Source: Bacteroidales bacterium (GTDB taxonomy: Bacteria; Bacteroidota; Bacteroidia; Bacteroidales; P3). Taken from it: a stretch of 64,000 bases of DNA. The notes under the pieces are model-generated. The model was not told where the DNA came from and did not search any database. It was given only the letters and a program-made list of their open reading frames with translations. The stretch lies in contig JAFWOP010000020.1 in the NCBI GenBank assembly GCA_017545365.1, forward strand, positions 1 to 64,000, in the 5' to 3' direction. Of this stretch, positions 7,194-16,754 are shown in pieces. Position numbers and translations under genes: made by a program. The stretch's first letter is position 1. The number at the start of each line of letters is the position of its first letter.

Positions 7194-9062
7194 TTATTCG
7201 ATACCGAAGAGTTTCTGAAACTTGGTGAGGCTTTCAAGTACGTTGGTCTTGACATGGATGAACTCGTCGATGCCGTAGCCCTGATAGGTCTCCACCATCT
7301 CTTTGGGGTAACCGGCGAGGACGATGCTCTTCACCTTGCCCTTGAGGCCTTGGCAGGCTGCCTCAGCGATTTCGGCATACTCGTCGTCGCTGGAGCAGAG
7401 CACCACGATGTCGGCCTTGGCGGCGAGGGCTGCATCGACGCCCTCTTGGGCAGTCTTGAAGCCGGGGTTGTCGACAATTTCGTAGCCGGCAACGCCGAAG
7501 AAGTTGGTGGCGAAGCCGCTGCGGGCCTTGCGCATGGCCAGGTTGCCGTAGGTGAGCAGGAACACCTTGGGACGCTTGCCGCTCCTCTCGGTGGCCAGGC
7601 GCAGGTGCTCGAACGGCTCGGCTCCGCGATAGAGGCGGAGGGTCTTGAACTCCGGCTCGCACTGGCAGCAGCATTTGCCCTGCCCGTCCGGGTTCTTCTT
7701 CACCTTGTCGCCCATCTTCTCCAACAGGTTGGGGTACTGGTTGGTGCCGAGGATGGTGGTGCGGCGGGTGGCGATGTCCATGTCGCGCTGTTGGGCGACG
7801 CGGGCCACCTCGTCCTGCACAAAGTTCTCGCGGATGGCCTTGGCCATGCCGCCGTGCGACTCCACTTCAAGGAACAGCTGCCAGGCATACTGGGCGATGC
7901 TGTCGGTGAGGTTCTCAATATAATAGCTGCCGCCGGCGGGGTCGACAATCTTGTCCATGTAGCTCTCCTCCTTCAGCAGCAACTGCTGGTTGCGGCCGAT
8001 GCGGTAGCCGAAGCTGTCGCTCTTTTCGAAGGCCATGTCGAAGGGGTTGGTGGTGATGCTGTCGGCGCCGGCAATAGCGGCACTCATGGTCTCGGTAGTG
8101 GTGCGGAGCATGTTGACATAGGGGTCGTAGACCGACTTGTTCCACAGCGAGCTGGTGACGCTGATGAACACCTGGCGGCAGCAGTCGCAGCCGGGGTTGT
8201 ACTGCTCCACCACCTTGCTCCACAGCAGGCGGGCGGCGCGTATCTTGGCAATCTCCATGAAGTAGTTGCTGCCCGTGGCAAAGTTGAACACCAGGCGGGG
8301 TGCGATGTCGTCGACAGCGAGTCCGAGGTCGGTGAGGTGGGCCATCAGGTCGTTGGCTGCAGCCAGGGTGAACCCCAGCTCCTGCACGATGTTGGAGCCC
8401 GCATTGTGGATGTGGCGACCGTTGACGGACAGCACGTGGAATTTGGGCAGGTGCTCTTTGGCGTACAGCACCAGCTCTTTGGCCTCGGCAAAGCACTGCT
8501 CCTCACCTCCTTTGAAGGTGCCGTGGAGCAGGGCACGGCCATAGATGTCGTAGTTGATACTGCCTTCGACCTTGGCGGGGTCGTAGCCGCCCAGTTTCAC
8601 CACTTCGACGAAGCGTTTGAGGGTCTCCAGCGCGTTTTTGCCGCAGGTGAAGTTCACCTTGCATGCCTCCGGATGGATGCCCTTGAGCAGACGCTGCATG
8701 TCCGCCACGCTCTCGCATTTGCAGGGGCAGAGGCCGATGCTGTTGGCACCACGTTCCAGGGCTTCGAGGGCCAGTGCGTTGGCCTCCTCCAATGAGTCAG
8801 CCTCAATGTCCTGGCGGATGTCCCACACATTGTTGTCGGCATGTTTGCCGCGTGTGAACGGGGCCTGGCTGGGGTTGCTGTCGAGGTACTCCAAATGCTC
8901 CAAATCTTCGGCACGATAGTAGGGTTTTACCTTAAAACCTTCGATGGTCTTCCATACGAGTTTCTTTTCGTAATCGGCCCCTTTGAGGTCTTTGTTGATA
9001 GCTTCCTCCCATTTCTCGGTCGGCACCGGCGGGAATTCGCTGAACAATTTGCTGTTTTCCAT
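7194..9062 (-). CDS. mutA: Methylmalonyl-CoA mutase small (beta) subunit
   Basis: 622 residues. The N-terminal region has FPPVPTEKWEEAINKDLKGADYEKKLVWKT, typical for MutA. The TIM-barrel domain spans about 60-450, with the conserved pair EESYMDKIVDPAGGSYYIE near 370-390. The C-terminal flavodoxin-like domain (about 500-620) lacks the DxHxxG cobalamin-binding motif; the equivalent stretch reads GNLAMRKARSGF. This is expected for the non-catalytic beta subunit, which pairs with B12-binding MutB to interconvert succinyl-CoA and methylmalonyl-CoA (propionate formation). The usual mutB neighbour is missing: the next gene downstream is an LptF/G-type permease. Confidence 0.95.
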   Translation of the reverse strand: MENSKLFSEFPPVPTEKWEEAINKDLKGADYEKKLVWKTIEGFKVKPYYRAEDLEHLEYLDSNPSQAPFTRGKHADNNVWDIRQDIEADSLEEANALALEALERGANSIGLCPCKCESVADMQRLLKGIHPEACKVNFTCGKNALETLKRFVEVVKLGGYDPAKVEGSINYDIYGRALLHGTFKGGEEQCFAEAKELVLYAKEHLPKFHVLSVNGRHIHNAGSNIVQELGFTLAAANDLMAHLTDLGLAVDDIAPRLVFNFATGSNYFMEIAKIRAARLLWSKVVEQYNPGCDCCRQVFISVTSSLWNKSVYDPYVNMLRTTTETMSAAIAGADSITTNPFDMAFEKSDSFGYRIGRNQQLLLKEESYMDKIVDPAGGSYYIENLTDSIAQYAWQLFLEVESHGGMAKAIRENFVQDEVARVAQQRDMDIATRRTTILGTNQYPNLLEKMGDKVKKNPDGQGKCCCQCEPEFKTLRLYRGAEPFEHLRLATERSGKRPKVFLLTYGNLAMRKARSGFATNFFGVAGYEIVDNPGFKTAQEGVDAALAAKADIVVLCSSDDEYAEIAEAACQGLKGKVKSIVLAGYPKEMVETYQGYGIDEFIHVKTNVLESLTKFQKLFGIE

Positions 9063-9097
9063 TATCTTATATTATTTCATTATCAATATTTAAAAAG

Positions 9098-9105
9098 CAA
9101 AGATA
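9098..9105 (-). promoter_or_regulatory. -7 promoter element for mutA
   Basis: The minus strand reads TATCTTTG, a full TAnnTTTG match 36 nt upstream of the mutA ATG. It likely drives mutA and the permease gene after it. Confidence 0.55.
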
Positions 9106-9357
9106 CAACTTTTTTTTAAAATTGGAGCTTTTTTTGTTGCAGGAGGCTTTTTTTCTTGCCTCCCGCATCGCCCGCATGGCTCTCCCTTTCGGCGGGTCGT
9201 GCCCCCGCTCAGCCTTCACTCTGCCCCCATACTTTCTTCACCAGTTAACCCGGGCTTTGTCAGCCTTTTCTTTGCCGTTTGTTCGGGGTGTATAAACAAA
9301 GCCGGAGTAGTAGCAAAACAAAAACGAAGCAGAGTAGGGCCAATATAGGGTGTCGGC
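9106..9357. other. Spacer between mutA and the helicase-nuclease gene, no gene seen
   Basis: This spacer follows the helicase-nuclease stop on the minus strand and precedes mutA. It holds two T-rich runs near 9120-9155 and a C-rich middle (9160-9235). On the minus strand the segment around 9131-9167 can form a short stem (ggaggc...gcctcc), which could terminate the helicase transcript. I see no credible coding frame. Confidence 0.4.
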
Positions 9358-12300
9358 CTAGTCGCAGGGCAGTAGTTGGCAGTGGTCGGGTCCGAGGTAG
9401 AGGAGGAAGCCTTTCACGCGGTCGGTGTGTCGGATGGCGGCGATGGCCTGGCAGTATTGCTCCACTTGCTCGCGGTGGTCGGTGTGAGGCTGGCCGCTTT
9501 TGAAGTCGACCACCCATATCTCGTCGGGGGTGAAGACGATGCGGTCGGGACGCAGTATTTCGTCATACCATACGAGGCTGCATTCGTTCAGGCAGGGGTT
9601 GGCTTTCAGGAAGAAAGGGGCAACTTCGGGTTGCCGCATCATGTTGTGGAGCGTGTTGCGAAGCAGGGTGGCCTCCTCATCGTCGAGGGGGTGGCGTTTC
9701 AGGAAGGTGGCCAGCACCTCGTCGGCCTCTTCCAGATGGCGGAGGTGTGCGAGGAGTTCGTGCAGCAGGTTGCCGCGGCGGATGGCGGCATCGTCGTATT
9801 TCTCGAATATGGTGTCGGACTGGTTGGCGATGGCTATGCGGTGGTTCCAGTCGGGGTAGGCGAGGTGGTCGAGGGGTACGATGGTGTTGGGTGGAGTTTC
9901 TTCGGAATTCTTTTTGGTGGGCTTGCTGAGGTTTTCGCCTAGGGTGTAGATGCCCGGACGGCATTCGGTGGTGTCGGTGCGGGTGCCGAGGTAGTCGAGC
10001 AGCAGGGAATCGTAGTCGGTGCTGCCCTCAGTTTTGGGTTTTTGGCAGTAGACGAGGAGCTTGTCTTTCGGGCGGGTGAGGGCGACATAGAGTACGTTGA
10101 TGCGGTCCATGTCGCTTTTGAGGAGCTCGTCGTTGTATTCTTGGTCGAAGAGGGTGTGCTGGCCTTGGGAGGGGTGCACGAGGCTGGCGGGCAGCGGGAT
10201 GCCTTGGTCGGGGGCGATGTGTACCCAGATGCTGTCCTGTTTGTTGCGTTTGGTGAGGAGGGGGTAGAGGATGACGGGGGCTTGGAGCCCCTTGGCCTTG
10301 TGGATGGTCATGAGTTGGACGGCGTCGAGGTCGGAGGAGGTGCTGGTGGAGAGGTGGCCTTTTTGTTCGTCGAACCATTCGAGGAATTCGGCCAGGTCGT
10401 AGCGGTGCTTGGCGGCATATTTGGCCACCACGTTGAGGAAGGTGGCGGTGTAGGCGGTCTCGTAGCCGTCGAGGCGGAGCATGCGCAGGGACTCTTCGCA
10501 GCAGTCGTACAGGCCTAGGGAGCGCAGGCGGTCGCATCGCAGCTCCAGCCCTTCGGCTTGGAGGACGGCGTCGAGGTTGAAGTCTTTGGGGTGGTTGAGG
10601 AATTCGACGGAGCGGTCGCGGCTGACGAGCCCCATGTTGTGCAGATAGATGAGCACACGGGCGGCGGCCACGCGGTTGCTGCCGTCGAGGAGGTATTGCA
10701 GCAGGCTGCGGAGCAGCATGACCACTTGGCTTTGGGTAAGGAGGAAGGACTCGCTGGAGACCACCGGCACGCCGTGGGCGGTGAGGAAGGAAGAGATGTT
10801 GGCGAGGGTGGTGTTGTGGCGTGCTATGAGGGTGCAGTCGCGGTAAGAGTAGCCTTTGGTGTCGACGAGGGTGCGGATGTCGTCAAGCATTGCCTGATAG
10901 AGTGGCTCGGTGCCCTCGTCGGGATTCCAGAAGCCCACCTGCACATAGCCGTCGGGGAGTAAGGACTTTTGCACCAAGTCGGGTTCCTCTTCGTGTCCGA
11001 GGTAGATGGCTTTGAGTTCCTCATTGTCGTCGAAGCGGTTGCGTATGACCCATTCGAAGAATTGGTTGTTGAATTCCACGATGGTGCGTGCGGAGCGGCG
11101 GTTCATCTCAAGGCGGGTGGCGAGTCCGATGCCGGGCTGCTCGAATAGGCTGCCATGCAGCGGGTTGTCGACATGGGGGAGGCTGATGAATTGCCCTACG
11201 TCGCCCTGGCGGAAACGGTAGATGGCCTGTTTGCCGTCGCCCACCACCAGGGAGGTGTGGCCGGAGGCGACCCCGTTTTCTACAAGCGGCACGAGGTTCT
11301 GCCACTGCATACGCGAGGTGTCTTGGAATTCGTCGATGAGGTAGTTCCAGTAGCGGTTGCCCAGCCGCTCGTAGATGAAGGGGGCGGGCTCGTTCTGCAC
11401 CACGTCGGCGATGCGTTTGTTGAAATCCGAGATGTGGACGATTTCGTTTTCTTGGGCGTAGGAGTCCACCAGTTCGCCCATCTTGTTGAGGAGGGCTAGC
11501 GCGTATATATTCTTTAATAGTAGTCGGCGGGTATTGTAGAGGACGCCTTCGGTGTCGCACAGCTGACGGTACTTGCGGAAGACCTCCTGCAGGCGTGGCT
11601 TGACGGCTTCGAGGCTGGTGCGGGCGGCGGTGGAGCATTTGGAGCTGCCCAGCTTGTCGCCTTCGAGGTAGGCGAGCACCCAGCTGTTGGGCTCGGGGAG
11701 GAGCCCGTTGGCCAGCTTCCGGAAGAAGGCGCCAGCGCCGTTGGCGCCACGGTAGAAGTCTTCGGGGCTGAGCCCCGCCTCGGTGTAGATTGTGACGCCG
11801 TCGCTTCCAATTTTCGCCATCTGGCTTTCGTAGTCGCGGTTGTCGGCAATCATCTTGTGCTGTATGTTGCGGAACTGGGTGGTGCCTATGTCTTGGAGGG
11901 CTTTCAGGTATTCGGGTGTCTGTTCTTTGAAGAGCTCTTCGGCCAGCGAGGCCAGTTCGCGCTCTATCATATAGCTTTTGCCGTCGGACATGCGGCTTTC
12001 GGCAAACTCGCAGAGCATCCCGGTCATCTCCTCCTGTCCTTCGGTGCCAGCGAGGGCCATCAGCTCGTCCACGGCATTTTGGATGAGGTCGCTGTTGTCG
12101 ATGTAGACATCGAAGTTGAGTGGCAGGTTGAGGTCGTGGGCGAAGGTGCGGACGATGCGGTGCATGAAGCTGTCGATGGTGCAGACTGCCAGGTCGGAGT
12201 AGTTGTGGAGGATGGCCGAGCGGACGGTGGAGGCGTAGTGGCGCAGGGTGGTGTCGTCGAGTTGGAGCTGGTCAGCGATTTCTTTGCCCATATCGTTATG

Positions 12301-12519
12301 AACCCCCAATTTGACGATGTCGTCTAAATTGCTCAGGATGCGCCCTTTCATCTCGTTGGCGGCCTTGTTGGTGAAGGTGATGGCGAGGATGTGTGTGAAA
12401 CGTTGGGCCAGCTGGCCTTCAGGGGCGGAGAAGGCGAGCTGGAGATACTGGCGGACAAGGGTATAGGTCTTGCCTGACCCGGCCGAAGCGCGGCATATTA
12501 TAAAACGACTGCTATCCAT
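9358..12519 (-). CDS. UvrD/AddA-like helicase with C-terminal RecB-type nuclease
   Basis: 1,053 residues from the ATG at 12519, which gives the expected start MDSSRFIICRASAGSGKTYTLV. A longer upstream reading is T-rich and unlikely. Superfamily 1 helicase motifs are in order: Walker A ASAGSGKT at about 11-18, ITFTNKAANEMKGRI (motif Ia) near 50, YLIDEFQDTSRMQW (motif II) near 400, GDGKQAIYRFRQGD (motif III) near 435, MTIHKAKGLQAPVILYP (motif V) near 785, and NVLYVALTRPKDKLL (motif VI). The last ~100 residues end with a PD-(D/E)xK nuclease pattern (PDRIVFTPDEIWVVDFKSG, then QVEQYCQAI). The family processes DNA double-strand breaks for recombination. The usual AddB-type partner is not adjacent. 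Confidence 0.92.
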   Translation of the reverse strand: MDSSRFIICRASAGSGKTYTLVRQYLQLAFSAPEGQLAQRFTHILAITFTNKAANEMKGRILSNLDDIVKLGVHNDMGKEIADQLQLDDTTLRHYASTVRSAILHNYSDLAVCTIDSFMHRIVRTFAHDLNLPLNFDVYIDNSDLIQNAVDELMALAGTEGQEEMTGMLCEFAESRMSDGKSYMIERELASLAEELFKEQTPEYLKALQDIGTTQFRNIQHKMIADNRDYESQMAKIGSDGVTIYTEAGLSPEDFYRGANGAGAFFRKLANGLLPEPNSWVLAYLEGDKLGSSKCSTAARTSLEAVKPRLQEVFRKYRQLCDTEGVLYNTRRLLLKNIYALALLNKMGELVDSYAQENEIVHISDFNKRIADVVQNEPAPFIYERLGNRYWNYLIDEFQDTSRMQWQNLVPLVENGVASGHTSLVVGDGKQAIYRFRQGDVGQFISLPHVDNPLHGSLFEQPGIGLATRLEMNRRSARTIVEFNNQFFEWVIRNRFDDNEELKAIYLGHEEEPDLVQKSLLPDGYVQVGFWNPDEGTEPLYQAMLDDIRTLVDTKGYSYRDCTLIARHNTTLANISSFLTAHGVPVVSSESFLLTQSQVVMLLRSLLQYLLDGSNRVAAARVLIYLHNMGLVSRDRSVEFLNHPKDFNLDAVLQAEGLELRCDRLRSLGLYDCCEESLRMLRLDGYETAYTATFLNVVAKYAAKHRYDLAEFLEWFDEQKGHLSTSTSSDLDAVQLMTIHKAKGLQAPVILYPLLTKRNKQDSIWVHIAPDQGIPLPASLVHPSQGQHTLFDQEYNDELLKSDMDRINVLYVALTRPKDKLLVYCQKPKTEGSTDYDSLLLDYLGTRTDTTECRPGIYTLGENLSKPTKKNSEETPPNTIVPLDHLAYPDWNHRIAIANQSDTIFEKYDDAAIRRGNLLHELLAHLRHLEEADEVLATFLKRHPLDDEEATLLRNTLHNMMRQPEVAPFFLKANPCLNECSLVWYDEILRPDRIVFTPDEIWVVDFKSGQPHTDHREQVEQYCQAIAAIRHTDRVKGFLLYLGPDHCQLLPCD

Positions 12520-12528
12520 AACAATTTG

Positions 12529-12536
12529 CAAAGGTA
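12529..12536 (-). promoter_or_regulatory. -7 promoter element for the helicase-nuclease gene
   Basis: The minus strand reads TACCTTTG, 10 nt upstream of the ATG at 12519, so the 5' leader would be only a few nucleotides. This also argues against the longer upstream start. Confidence 0.55.
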
Positions 12537-12749
12537 CGAAAAAAAAGTAATACAATAGAAATATTTTGTCGAAAGGAGCGTTATAGAATAAGGGTTGGGG
12601 AGGGTTGGCAGAGGCCTCAAAGGATGTGTTAAAAAACGTTTTTTTTACAGGGGAATGTTGATAATTCAGGAAAAAATCGTAATTTAGCGGTTGAAAAAGG
12701 ATGGCAAAAAACGTCCAAAATAGTAAATAACATTTTAAATAACAATAAT

Positions 12750-13439
12750 ATGGAAGCAAAGAAATCCCCCAAGGCAGACCTCGAAAAACGGAGAGGACTG
12801 TTTCTTGAAATCGGTTTGGTGGTGATTTTGGCTGCCGCTCTCGTCGCCTTCAATGTACGTTCGTATGAAAAGGAGGTCAAGGAGGTGAATCTGCGTTCAG
12901 CAGATATGGAGATTGACGCCGACATCATCCAGACGGACCAACCAGACGAACCACCACCACCACCAGAAGAACCTGAGCAGGTTGTCACCGACCTGACGGT
13001 TGTTGAGAACGATGCCGACCTGACCAACGAGGTCGGTATCATCAATGCCGAAGATAACGCCAACAAGGCTCAGGAAGAATTCACCCATGTGGTAGTGGAA
13101 GAAGAGGACGTGGAGGAAGAAGAAGAGGTCTTTCTGGTTGTTGAGGAAGACCCCGAATTCCCCGGAGGCCTCGGCGCATTGTCGCAGTTCATTGCCGACA
13201 ACATCAAGTATCCCCAGCTGGCCAAGGAAAACAACATCACTGGAAAGGTGTTCGTCTCCTTCGTTGTTGAAAAGGACGGCAGTGTGGGACAGGTGAAGGT
13301 TCTTCGTGATATCGGCGGCGGATGCGGTGCAGAAGCTGTGCGCGTTGTAAAGACCATGCCGAAATGGAAACCCGGCAAGCAGCGCGGCAAACCTGTCCGT
13401 ACCCAGTTCAACCTTCCGGTCAACTTTGAACTGAACTAA
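12750..13439 (+). CDS. TonB-family energy transducer
   Basis: 229 residues. A short cytoplasmic start (MEAKKSPKADLEKRRG) is followed by one membrane helix (about 17-34, LFLEIGLVVILAAALVAF), an acidic Pro-rich spanner (DEPPPPPEEPEQ around 65-76; EEEDVEEEEEVFLVVEE around 113-130) and a C-terminal TonB domain (about 140-229: FPGGLGALSQFIADNIKYPQLA, VFVSFVVEKDGSVG, PKWKPGKQRGKPV). It couples the proton-motive force of the inner membrane to outer-membrane receptors such as the one at 40111-42423. ExbB/ExbD are not nearby. A possible promoter (TTG, 19 nt, TAATTTAG) lies near 12660-12690. A hairpin terminator follows. Confidence 0.92.
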   Translation: MEAKKSPKADLEKRRGLFLEIGLVVILAAALVAFNVRSYEKEVKEVNLRSADMEIDADIIQTDQPDEPPPPPEEPEQVVTDLTVVENDADLTNEVGIINAEDNANKAQEEFTHVVVEEEDVEEEEEVFLVVEEDPEFPGGLGALSQFIADNIKYPQLAKENNITGKVFVSFVVEKDGSVGQVKVLRDIGGGCGAEAVRVVKTMPKWKPGKQRGKPVRTQFNLPVNFELN

Positions 13440-13474
13440 TTGGGTGGTTCTGCCAAGAGTCACTCACTGACACT

Positions 13475-13506
13475 AAGGGCTGCCTGTTGCATAATCGGCA
13501 GCCCTT
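13475..13506 (+). terminator. Hairpin terminator after tonB
   Basis: AAGGGCTGCC (13475-13484) pairs perfectly with GGCAGCCCTT (13497-13506) across a 12-nt loop, followed by T-rich sequence (gttctttgattt). It lies 36 nt after the TonB stop codon. Confidence 0.7.
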
Positions 13507-13520
13507 GTTCTTTGATTTAA

Positions 13521-13560
13521 TATTCTAGGCTATTCTAGGCAGGCCTAGGATATACTAGGA
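13521..13560. repeat. Tandem CTAG array, four 10-bp units
   Basis: Four 10-mers: tattctaggc twice, then aggcctagga and tatactagga. Each contains CTAG at 10-bp spacing except a shift of one base in the last two. It lies between the tonB terminator and the ABC-F start. Confidence 0.85.
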
Positions 13561-13581
13561 AATAAAAATCTATTCTATTCT

Positions 13582-15498
13582 ATGCTGGCTGTTAACAACC
13601 TTTCGGTGCAGTTTACTGGCACCAACCTTTTCGATAATGTGACGTTCAACATCGGGGACCACGACCGCATAGGTCTGGTCGGAAAGAATGGTGCGGGGAA
13701 GTCGACCCTGCTGAAGATTCTTTGCGGATGGCAGGAGCCGGAGGGCGGCAACCTGGTGATTGCGTCGGGGCAGGAGGTGGGCTATCTGCCACAGGAGATG
13801 ATCCCCGACAGCAAACGGACCATCCTCGACGAGGCCCTGACAGCCTTTAGCCGCATTGACGAACTGTTGGAGCTACAGCAGAGGCTTACCGATGAGATAG
13901 CCGAGCGTACCGATTACGATTCAGCCGAATACACCCGCCTGCTCAACAGGCATAACGAGGTGACGGAGCATGTGACCCTTTTGGGTGCCGACAGCCGACA
14001 GGAGAAGACCGAGAAGGTGCTGCTGGGTTTGGGTTTCAAACATAGCGATTTCGGCCGCCCCTTGACGGAGTTCAGTGGCGGGTGGCAGATGCGCGTGGAA
14101 TTGGCCAAGCTGCTGCTCAAGCAGCCCGACTTCCTGCTGCTGGACGAGCCAACGAACCACCTCGACATCGAATCCATCCAGTGGCTGGAGAGTTTCCTTC
14201 AAAATTATCCGGGAGCCGTGGTGCTGGTGTCGCACGACCGCACGTTCCTGGACAATATCACCAAGCGTACCATCGAAATCACCGCCGGGCGCATCTACGA
14301 TTACAAGTGCCCTTACTCGGAATATGTGGTTCAGATGCAGGAGCGGCGCGCCTCGCAGATGGCCCAACTCACCGCCCAGCAGCGGCAGGTGGCGCAGATT
14401 GAAGCCTTCATCGAGCGCTTTAGATACAAGGCCACCAAGGCCAAGCAGGTGCAGTCGCGCCTGAAGATGCTCGACCGCATGGAGGCAATACAGGTTGACG
14501 AGGTGAGTACCGAGAGTATCCACTTCCGTTTCCAGCCTGCGCCCCACAGCGGCAAGATTGTGGTGGAGGCACAGCACTTGGGCAAAGCGTATGACGGCCT
14601 TCAGGTGTTCGACGGGGTTGATTTCCTGCTCACTTCGGGCAAGAAGGTAGCCTTTGTGGGCAAGAACGGCGAAGGGAAGAGCACCATGGCCAAGATTATC
14701 GTGGGCGAGATTACCGACTACACTGGCTCGTTCAAGTTGGGTGCCAACGTTCAGGTGGGGTACTATGCCCAGAATCAGGCCGCCATGCTGGATGGGGAGA
14801 AGACAGTGTTTCAGACTATCGACGACATCGCCACGGGTGATATAAGGCCCAAAATCCGCAATATCTTGGGCAGTTTCCTGTTCGACAGTGAGGACTGTGA
14901 GAAAAAAGTGAAGGTGCTTTCAGGCGGTGAGAAAGCGCGGCTGGCATTGGCCAAGCTGCTGCTCACTCCGTCTAACCTGCTGGTGCTCGACGAGCCTACG
15001 AACCATTTGGATATGGACTCCAAGGACATCCTCAAGAATGCGCTGCTGCAATATACAGGGACCCTTGTGGTGGTGTCGCATGACCGTGATTTTCTGCAAG
15101 GGCTGACGGATGAGCTCTATGAGTTCCGCGACGGCGCGGTGCATGAGTTCAGGGGTGATATCTTCGAGTTTCTAGAAAGCCGCAGTGCCAGTCTGCAAGC
15201 CGCAGTGGCGATAACTCAGTCCCATGAGGCAGAGACGAAAACGCAGGGCCGTCTGTCGTATGAGCAGAGCAAAGACCGTGAGCGCGAATTGCGCAAGTTG
15301 CGCAATGCCGTGGAGAAGGTGGAGAAAAAAATTTCGGATTTAGAGGAGCAGATAGCAGCCAAAGAGGCACAGCTGGCATCAGGGACGGCTCAAGATGCCG
15401 ACTTCTATTCCCAATACCAGTCGCTCAAAGACCGACTGGACGAACGCATGGAGGCCTGGGAAAATGCCACCATAGCGTTGGAAGAGTTTCAGAACTGA
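13582..15498 (+). CDS. ABC-F family ATPase
   Basis: 638 residues, two ABC domains and no membrane segments. The first domain has Walker A GKNGAGKST (about 34-42), signature FSGGWQMRVELAKLLL and Walker B LLLDEPTNHLD. The second has GKNGEGKST, LSGGEKARLALAKLLL and LVLDEPTNHLD. The linker (about 230-310, MQERRASQMAQLTAQQRQ to KAKQVQSRLKMLDRM) is the P-site tRNA interaction motif region of ABC-F proteins. The last ~90 residues are a charged coiled coil (SYEQSKDRERELRKLRNAVEKVEKKIS). ABC-F proteins bind the ribosome and rescue or regulate translation; some protect against antibiotics. This length and tail are most like the general Uup/ABCF3-type housekeeping members, but subclass is uncertain. Confidence 0.93.
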   Translation: MLAVNNLSVQFTGTNLFDNVTFNIGDHDRIGLVGKNGAGKSTLLKILCGWQEPEGGNLVIASGQEVGYLPQEMIPDSKRTILDEALTAFSRIDELLELQQRLTDEIAERTDYDSAEYTRLLNRHNEVTEHVTLLGADSRQEKTEKVLLGLGFKHSDFGRPLTEFSGGWQMRVELAKLLLKQPDFLLLDEPTNHLDIESIQWLESFLQNYPGAVVLVSHDRTFLDNITKRTIEITAGRIYDYKCPYSEYVVQMQERRASQMAQLTAQQRQVAQIEAFIERFRYKATKAKQVQSRLKMLDRMEAIQVDEVSTESIHFRFQPAPHSGKIVVEAQHLGKAYDGLQVFDGVDFLLTSGKKVAFVGKNGEGKSTMAKIIVGEITDYTGSFKLGANVQVGYYAQNQAAMLDGEKTVFQTIDDIATGDIRPKIRNILGSFLFDSEDCEKKVKVLSGGEKARLALAKLLLTPSNLLVLDEPTNHLDMDSKDILKNALLQYTGTLVVVSHDRDFLQGLTDELYEFRDGAVHEFRGDIFEFLESRSASLQAAVAITQSHEAETKTQGRLSYEQSKDRERELRKLRNAVEKVEKKISDLEEQIAAKEAQLASGTAQDADFYSQYQSLKDRLDERMEAWENATIALEEFQN

Positions 15499-15506
15499 TT
15501 AATTAA

Positions 15507-16754
15507 TTAGACTTCGGCAGACGGTTGGCTTGCAGCCATGCCCGCAGCGTAGCCGGTGGAGAAGGCTATCTGTAGATTGTAGCCTCCGGTGTCGGCGTCG
15601 AGGTTGAGCACTTCGCCTGCGAAGTAGAGGCCCGGCACGAGTTTCGACTCCATGGTCTTTGGGTTGATTTCTTTGGTTTCTACGCCTCCTTGTGTGACGA
15701 CGGCGGTGTTGTAGTCGCCGGTGCCGTCGAGGGTGAACTCCACATTTTTCAGGAAGGCGAGCAGCCTTTTCCGTTCGGCAGCATTGATTTGGTGAAGCCT
15801 CTTATAGTATTCGATGTGCAGGCGATCGAGTGCCAGCGGTATTAGTTCGGCAGGAAGCCACAGGCGCAGGGCGTCGTGGAAGAGCCGTTTGCCGTTGGCG
15901 TTGAGGTCGTCGGTCAGGCGTCGGTCCAAGGTGTCGGCGGGCACGGCGGGCTTAAGGTCGATATGGGCAATGAGTTTTTCGCCTTCGTTGAGGATGCGGC
16001 TGACCTGCCTGCTGGCAGAGAGGACGATGGGACCGTCGAGGCCTTTCTGGGTGAAGGTCATCTCACCGAATGCTTCGAAGAGTTTTTTGCCGTCGGGGCG
16101 GGTGATGGTGAGCCCCACATTCTTGAGGACGAAGCCCACCAAGTCCTGAGGGATGGGGTCGGGCGTGGAGAGTGAGACCAGGGAGGGCACCTGAGGAATG
16201 ACAGTATGGCCGGCCTCTTGTGCCAGACGATAGCCGATGCCGGTAGAGCCGGTGGTGGGGTAGGAGAGGCCTCCGGTGGCGATGATGAGGGCGTCGCCCC
16301 GCACGGTGGTCCCGTCCTGTAGGCGTACCCCGTGGCAGTCGTCGGTGAGCGACTTGACGGCGCAGTTTTTGCGTATCTCCACATTCTTCCGTTGTTCCAA
16401 GTCGGTGATGAGGGCAAGGAAGATGTCGAGCGATTTGCCACTTTTGGGGTAGATGCGGCTGCCCCGTTCCTCGACAAGGGGCACGTTGCGTTGCTCAAAG
16501 AAGTCCATCAGCTGGGTGTTGAAGAACAGGGCAAAGCAGTTGCGTAGCCATCGGCCATCGGGGCCGATATGGGTGAGGAATTCTTTGAGAGGTGCTGTGT
16601 TGGTGAGGTTGCAGCGGCCTTTGCCGGTGATGCGCAGTTTGCGGCCGGGCTGGTCCATTTTTTCCAACAGTACCACTTCGGCTCCCTGCTGGGCGGCCAC
16701 TACGGCGGCCATCATACCGGCAGCACCAGCTCCGACGATTACAATACGAGCCAT
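15507..16754 (-). CDS. BaiN/HI0933 family FAD-dependent oxidoreductase
   Basis: 415 residues from the ATG at 16754, which starts the flavin-binding fold at once (MARIVIVGAGAAGMMAAVVAAQQGAEVVLLEK, Rossmann GxGxxG at about 8-13). The family signature GRKLRITGKGRCNLTN is at about 37-52, and the C-terminal FAD segment (KLVPGLYFAGEVLNLDADTGGYNLQIAFSTGYAAG) is near 375-409. These proteins are flavin-dependent reductases; the physiological substrate here is unknown. Its ATG overlaps the stop of the upstream Usp gene by one base (TGATG), indicating translational coupling. It is convergent with the ABC-F gene, 8 nt apart. Confidence 0.93.
   Translation of the reverse strand: MARIVIVGAGAAGMMAAVVAAQQGAEVVLLEKMDQPGRKLRITGKGRCNLTNTAPLKEFLTHIGPDGRWLRNCFALFFNTQLMDFFEQRNVPLVEERGSRIYPKSGKSLDIFLALITDLEQRKNVEIRKNCAVKSLTDDCHGVRLQDGTTVRGDALIIATGGLSYPTTGSTGIGYRLAQEAGHTVIPQVPSLVSLSTPDPIPQDLVGFVLKNVGLTITRPDGKKLFEAFGEMTFTQKGLDGPIVLSASRQVSRILNEGEKLIAHIDLKPAVPADTLDRRLTDDLNANGKRLFHDALRLWLPAELIPLALDRLHIEYYKRLHQINAAERKRLLAFLKNVEFTLDGTGDYNTAVVTQGGVETKEINPKTMESKLVPGLYFAGEVLNLDADTGGYNLQIAFSTGYAAGMAASQPSAEV

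Noticed and set aside
7254..8795. 513-residue plus-strand frame opposite mutA
   Set aside because: Shadow of mutA, with Ala/Val/Gly/Leu/His-rich composition and no motif.
12520..12759. N-terminal extension of the helicase-nuclease to 12759
   Set aside because: The added 80 residues are Phe/Tyr/Leu-rich readings of AT-rich spacer, they overlap the tonB start, and a -7 box lies just before the ATG at 12519.
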